Assembly (NCBI GenBank): GCA_021781255.1
Contig: JAJXXG010001156.1
Location: 1 to 7,942 of the forward strand
Direction of reading: 5' to 3'
Origin: Acidobacteriota bacterium
GTDB lineage: Bacteria > Acidobacteriota > Terriglobia > Terriglobales > Acidobacteriaceae
DNA length: 7,942 nt
Below, piece after piece: positions 6,038 to 7,942 of the stretch. Both the position numbers and the translations under genes were made by a program. How positions within the stretch are numbered: the stretch's first letter is position 1; every line of letters begins with the position of its first letter. The notes under the pieces were generated by a model. It worked only from the letters and a program-made list of their open reading frames with translations, had not been told where the DNA came from and made no database searches.

Positions 6038-7357
6038 TCACAGCCCCGACAGAATCTCCTTGTGCTCAGGCTCCTGCCCGCGCAGCGATTCAGCCGTCAG
6101 TTCATCGGCCTTGCGCAGGCTGGGAAACATCACGGCCCACAGTCCCGATACAACCAGTGCGCCCACTCCGCCGATTACCGTGGCCCGCACCGCGCCCCAC
6201 CACTGCGCGGTAAGCCCGCTTTCAAACTGTCCCAGCTCGTTTGACGCGCCGATAAACAGCGAGTTCACCGCGCTCACGCGTCCGCGCATCTCCGGTGGCG
6301 TGGCCAGCTGTACCAGCGAGCCGCGAATGATCACGCTCACCATGTCTGCCGCTCCCGCCACCGCCAGCGACGCCAGCGAAAGCCACAACGCATGCGACAG
6401 GCCGAAGACCACCGTGGCCGCGCCGAAGATCGAGACGCAAACAAACTGCCAGAGCCCCGCGCGCCGGCGCAGCGGGAACCGCGCCAGGATCAGTGATATC
6501 GTCACCGCGCCCACTGCCGGCGCCGCCCGCAACATGCCCAGGCCGCGCGGGCCCTGGTGCAGAATATCGTGCGCAAAAATCGGCATCAACGCCACCGCCC
6601 CGCCCAGCAGCACCACAAACAGGTCCAGCGAAAGCGATCCCAGCAGAATCTTCGCGCTCCGCACATATTGAAAGCCGGCCAGCACCACCTTGATCGAGAT
6701 GTCGCGATGCTCCATGCGGCCCGGACGTACGTGAAGCGTGCTCACCAGCACCAGGAACAACACCAGCGTCGCAAGTGAGAAAACGTACACAATTCCCGCG
6801 CCTTCCATCCGCGAATGGGGCGCAAAATGCGCGAGCGGAAATATATATAGCAGCCCGCCCACCGCCGGCCCGGTAATGTTAGCCAGCTGAAAAGTCGCTC
6901 CGCCCCACGTCACCGCATTCACGAAGTGAATCTCGGGCACAAGGTGCGGAACCAGCGCCGAACTCGCCGGCCCTGAAAACGCGCGTCCCGTGCCGATGAA
7001 AAACAGCACCGTATAAATGGCCAGAATATCTTTCGTATTGGCGCGCGCCAGCAGCACCAGCGCGCCAGTCGAAAACAACTGCAACGAGTAGCAAGCCAGA
7101 ATTACGTGCCGCCGGTCGAACCGGTCGGCCACATGGCCAGCCGGAAGAAGAAAAATCAGCCCCGGCAAAAACAGCGCTAATCCTGTGTAGCCCAGGTCGA
7201 TGGCGCGATGCGTAATGGTATACACCTGCCACGCAACCGCGACAGCCTGCGCCTCGGAGCCCAGAACGGCCGCGCCGCGCGCCAGTTGGTATCGTCTGAA
7301 GTCTCGGGAGGCAAAAGCCTCCATGCCGCGCCGCGGCCTTGGGGAAGTTGGCACCAT
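6038..7357 (-). CDS. MFS transporter, probable efflux type (MFS_3/EntS-like)
   Basis: Inner-membrane secondary transporter; substrate unknown. The 439-residue protein is normal MFS length with about a dozen hydrophobic segments. The N-terminal FASRDFRRYQLARGAAVLGSE and the motif-A loop GHVADRFDRR at residues 74-83 between the second and third helices are typical of the MFS_3 branch that includes the enterobactin exporter EntS. The C-terminal half contains PPEMRGRVSAVNSLFIGASN, and the tail has FPSLRKADEL, both common in that branch. The ATG at 7357 was chosen as the longest frame; an internal ATG at 7324 (residue 12, MEAF) is equally compatible with the family. It is convergent with coaX and divergent from the S1 gene. 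Neighbours say nothing about substrate, and no TetR- or MarR-type regulator is present. Confidence 0.88.
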   Translation of the reverse strand: MVPTSPRPRRGMEAFASRDFRRYQLARGAAVLGSEAQAVAVAWQVYTITHRAIDLGYTGLALFLPGLIFLLPAGHVADRFDRRHVILACYSLQLFSTGALVLLARANTKDILAIYTVLFFIGTGRAFSGPASSALVPHLVPEIHFVNAVTWGGATFQLANITGPAVGGLLYIFPLAHFAPHSRMEGAGIVYVFSLATLVLFLVLVSTLHVRPGRMEHRDISIKVVLAGFQYVRSAKILLGSLSLDLFVVLLGGAVALMPIFAHDILHQGPRGLGMLRAAPAVGAVTISLILARFPLRRRAGLWQFVCVSIFGAATVVFGLSHALWLSLASLAVAGAADMVSVIIRGSLVQLATPPEMRGRVSAVNSLFIGASNELGQFESGLTAQWWGAVRATVIGGVGALVVSGLWAVMFPSLRKADELTAESLRGQEPEHKEILSGL

Positions 7358-7378
7358 GGTCTGTTCTCAGGGTATAAC
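7348..7378 (+). promoter_or_regulatory. Candidate sigma-70-type promoter for the S1 gene
   Basis: TATAAC (7373-7378) resembles a -10 box. TTGGCA (7348-7353) resembles a -35 box, with a 19-bp spacer, longer than the ideal 17. The -35 lies inside the 5' end of the divergent MFS gene. It would start transcription near 7385 and leave a leader of about 50 nt. Found by eye only. Confidence 0.35.
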
Positions 7379-7401
7379 GGCGCGCACGCCCCCCGGCGCC
7401 T

Positions 7402-7429
7402 CACTGAATCATGAAACAATAAATCAGTG
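7402..7429 (+). promoter_or_regulatory. Inverted repeat in the S1 gene leader
   Basis: CACTGA (7402-7407) and TCAGTG (7424-7429) are perfect inverted arms around a 16-nt A/T-rich loop. The repeat ends 6 nt before the ATG, where a Shine-Dalgarno sequence would be expected but is absent. It could be an operator or a leader hairpin. The stem is short and the assignment is tentative. Confidence 0.35.
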
Positions 7430-7435
7430 CCTGCC

Positions 7436-7942
7436 ATGAGCGACGAAATCGTCCCGCCAATTGAACCCATTTCCACCGCGCCCGAACCTGTTGCGGAGCC
7501 CGCCACCACGCCTGCCGAAGACCGGGCCCAGCGCGCCGAGCCCATAGCCGCGGAAACACCTGCGCCTGCGCCCGCTTCGGAACCCGCCACCACGCCCGTC
7601 GAAGACCAGGCCCCGGACGGCCAGCCCACAGAGGCGGAAGAACCTGCCGAGTCCTTTGCCGACGTGCTCTCAGCCTTCGAGCGCACCCACTCGCATCGCG
7701 CCGCAACCAAACAGTTGCAAGGCACGGTCGTCTCGCTCTCCGCCGATCAGGTCTTTCTCGACATCGGCTACAAAACCGAAGGCGTCCTGCCCCGCTCATC
7801 CTTCCCCGCGAACGCCGAAGGCGTCAAGTCCGGTGACACGTTTCCTGTCTCCGTCACAGGCCGCGACGCGGAAGGCTACTATAATCTCTCGCGTTTTCGC
7901 GTCACGCAACCCCGTGATTGGTCGGCCCTCGAGCGCGCCTTC
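7436..7942 (+). CDS. rpsA: 30S ribosomal protein S1, 5' part (runs off the window)
   Basis: S1 binds mRNA on the 30S subunit and helps load structured or leaderless messages. Only the first 169 residues are present. Residues 1-75 form an acidic, Pro/Ala/Glu-rich, probably disordered extension containing an internal duplication. Residues 76-90 (ADVLSAFERTHSHRA) resemble the helix preceding the first S1 domain. Residues 93-150 form an OB-fold S1 domain: QGTVVSLSADQVFLDIGYKTEGVLPR, then GDTFPVSVTGRDAEGYYNLSR. It continues with RDWSALERAF, as expected before the second repeat. The ATG at 7436 starts the only frame, and no Shine-Dalgarno is visible upstream. It could be another multi-S1-domain protein, but the domain sequence and the acidic N-terminus fit acidobacterial S1. 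Confidence 0.85.
   Translation, partial: MSDEIVPPIEPISTAPEPVAEPATTPAEDRAQRAEPIAAETPAPAPASEPATTPVEDQAPDGQPTEAEEPAESFADVLSAFERTHSHRAATKQLQGTVVSLSADQVFLDIGYKTEGVLPRSSFPANAEGVKSGDTFPVSVTGRDAEGYYNLSRFRVTQPRDWSALERAF
7496..7627 (+). repeat. Internal duplication in the S1 N-terminal extension
   Basis: Two 48-bp stretches, 7496-7543 and 7580-7627, are offset by 84 bp (28 codons) and match at 39 of 48 bases by eye. They encode residues 21-36 (EPATTPAEDRAQRAEP) and 49-64 (EPATTPVEDQAPDGQP). The match is stronger than expected from shared low-complexity composition alone, so an 84-bp segment probably duplicated and then diverged. Confidence 0.7.

Overview
The window reads as G+C-rich bacterial chromosome, most likely from an acidobacterium (Acidobacteriaceae/Terriglobia type). 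The assignment rests on the general look of the proteins, above all the S1 protein with its long Pro/Ala/Glu-rich N-terminus, and on the abundance of short structured repeats between genes. It is an inference, not a database result. No RNA genes, IS elements, CRISPR arrays or phage genes were seen.

Layout. Four housekeeping genes run on the + strand: valS (valyl-tRNA synthetase, 78-2948), nadC (quinolinate phosphoribosyltransferase, 3016-3909), birA (biotin-protein ligase without a DNA-binding domain, 3998-4903) and coaX (type III pantothenate kinase, 5016-5819). Gaps are 67, 88 and 112 bp, so an operon is plausible. The last three supply NAD, protein-bound biotin and CoA. A convergent MFS exporter-like gene lies on the - strand (6038-7357). 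From it diverges the 5' part of a ribosomal protein S1 gene (7436 to the window edge), with a 78-bp shared intergenic region holding a candidate promoter and a leader hairpin.

The unusual content is in the repeats, which form two families. (1) Heptanucleotide arrays with consensus GCTARNR and exact 7-bp phasing occur at three places: 2972-2996 just before nadC, 4900-4933 inverted and overlapping the birA stop codon, and 4977-5008 just before coaX, where the array itself supplies the likely Shine-Dalgarno sequence. (2) A hairpin element has a 10-bp stem and a constant 8-nt loop, AGGTCTTC. It occurs as three head-to-tail 42-bp units inserted in frame inside birA (4499-4624) and as one copy in the coaX/MFS gap (inside 5920-5985). 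Its stem there differs by compensatory base changes. This covariation suggests that the folded structure, not just the sequence, is maintained.

Intergenic stretches are all below 300 bp. The 218-bp gap at 5820-6037 holds the dispersed hairpin element and a possible small coding relic. The 88-bp gap at 3910-3997 shows no convincing signal.
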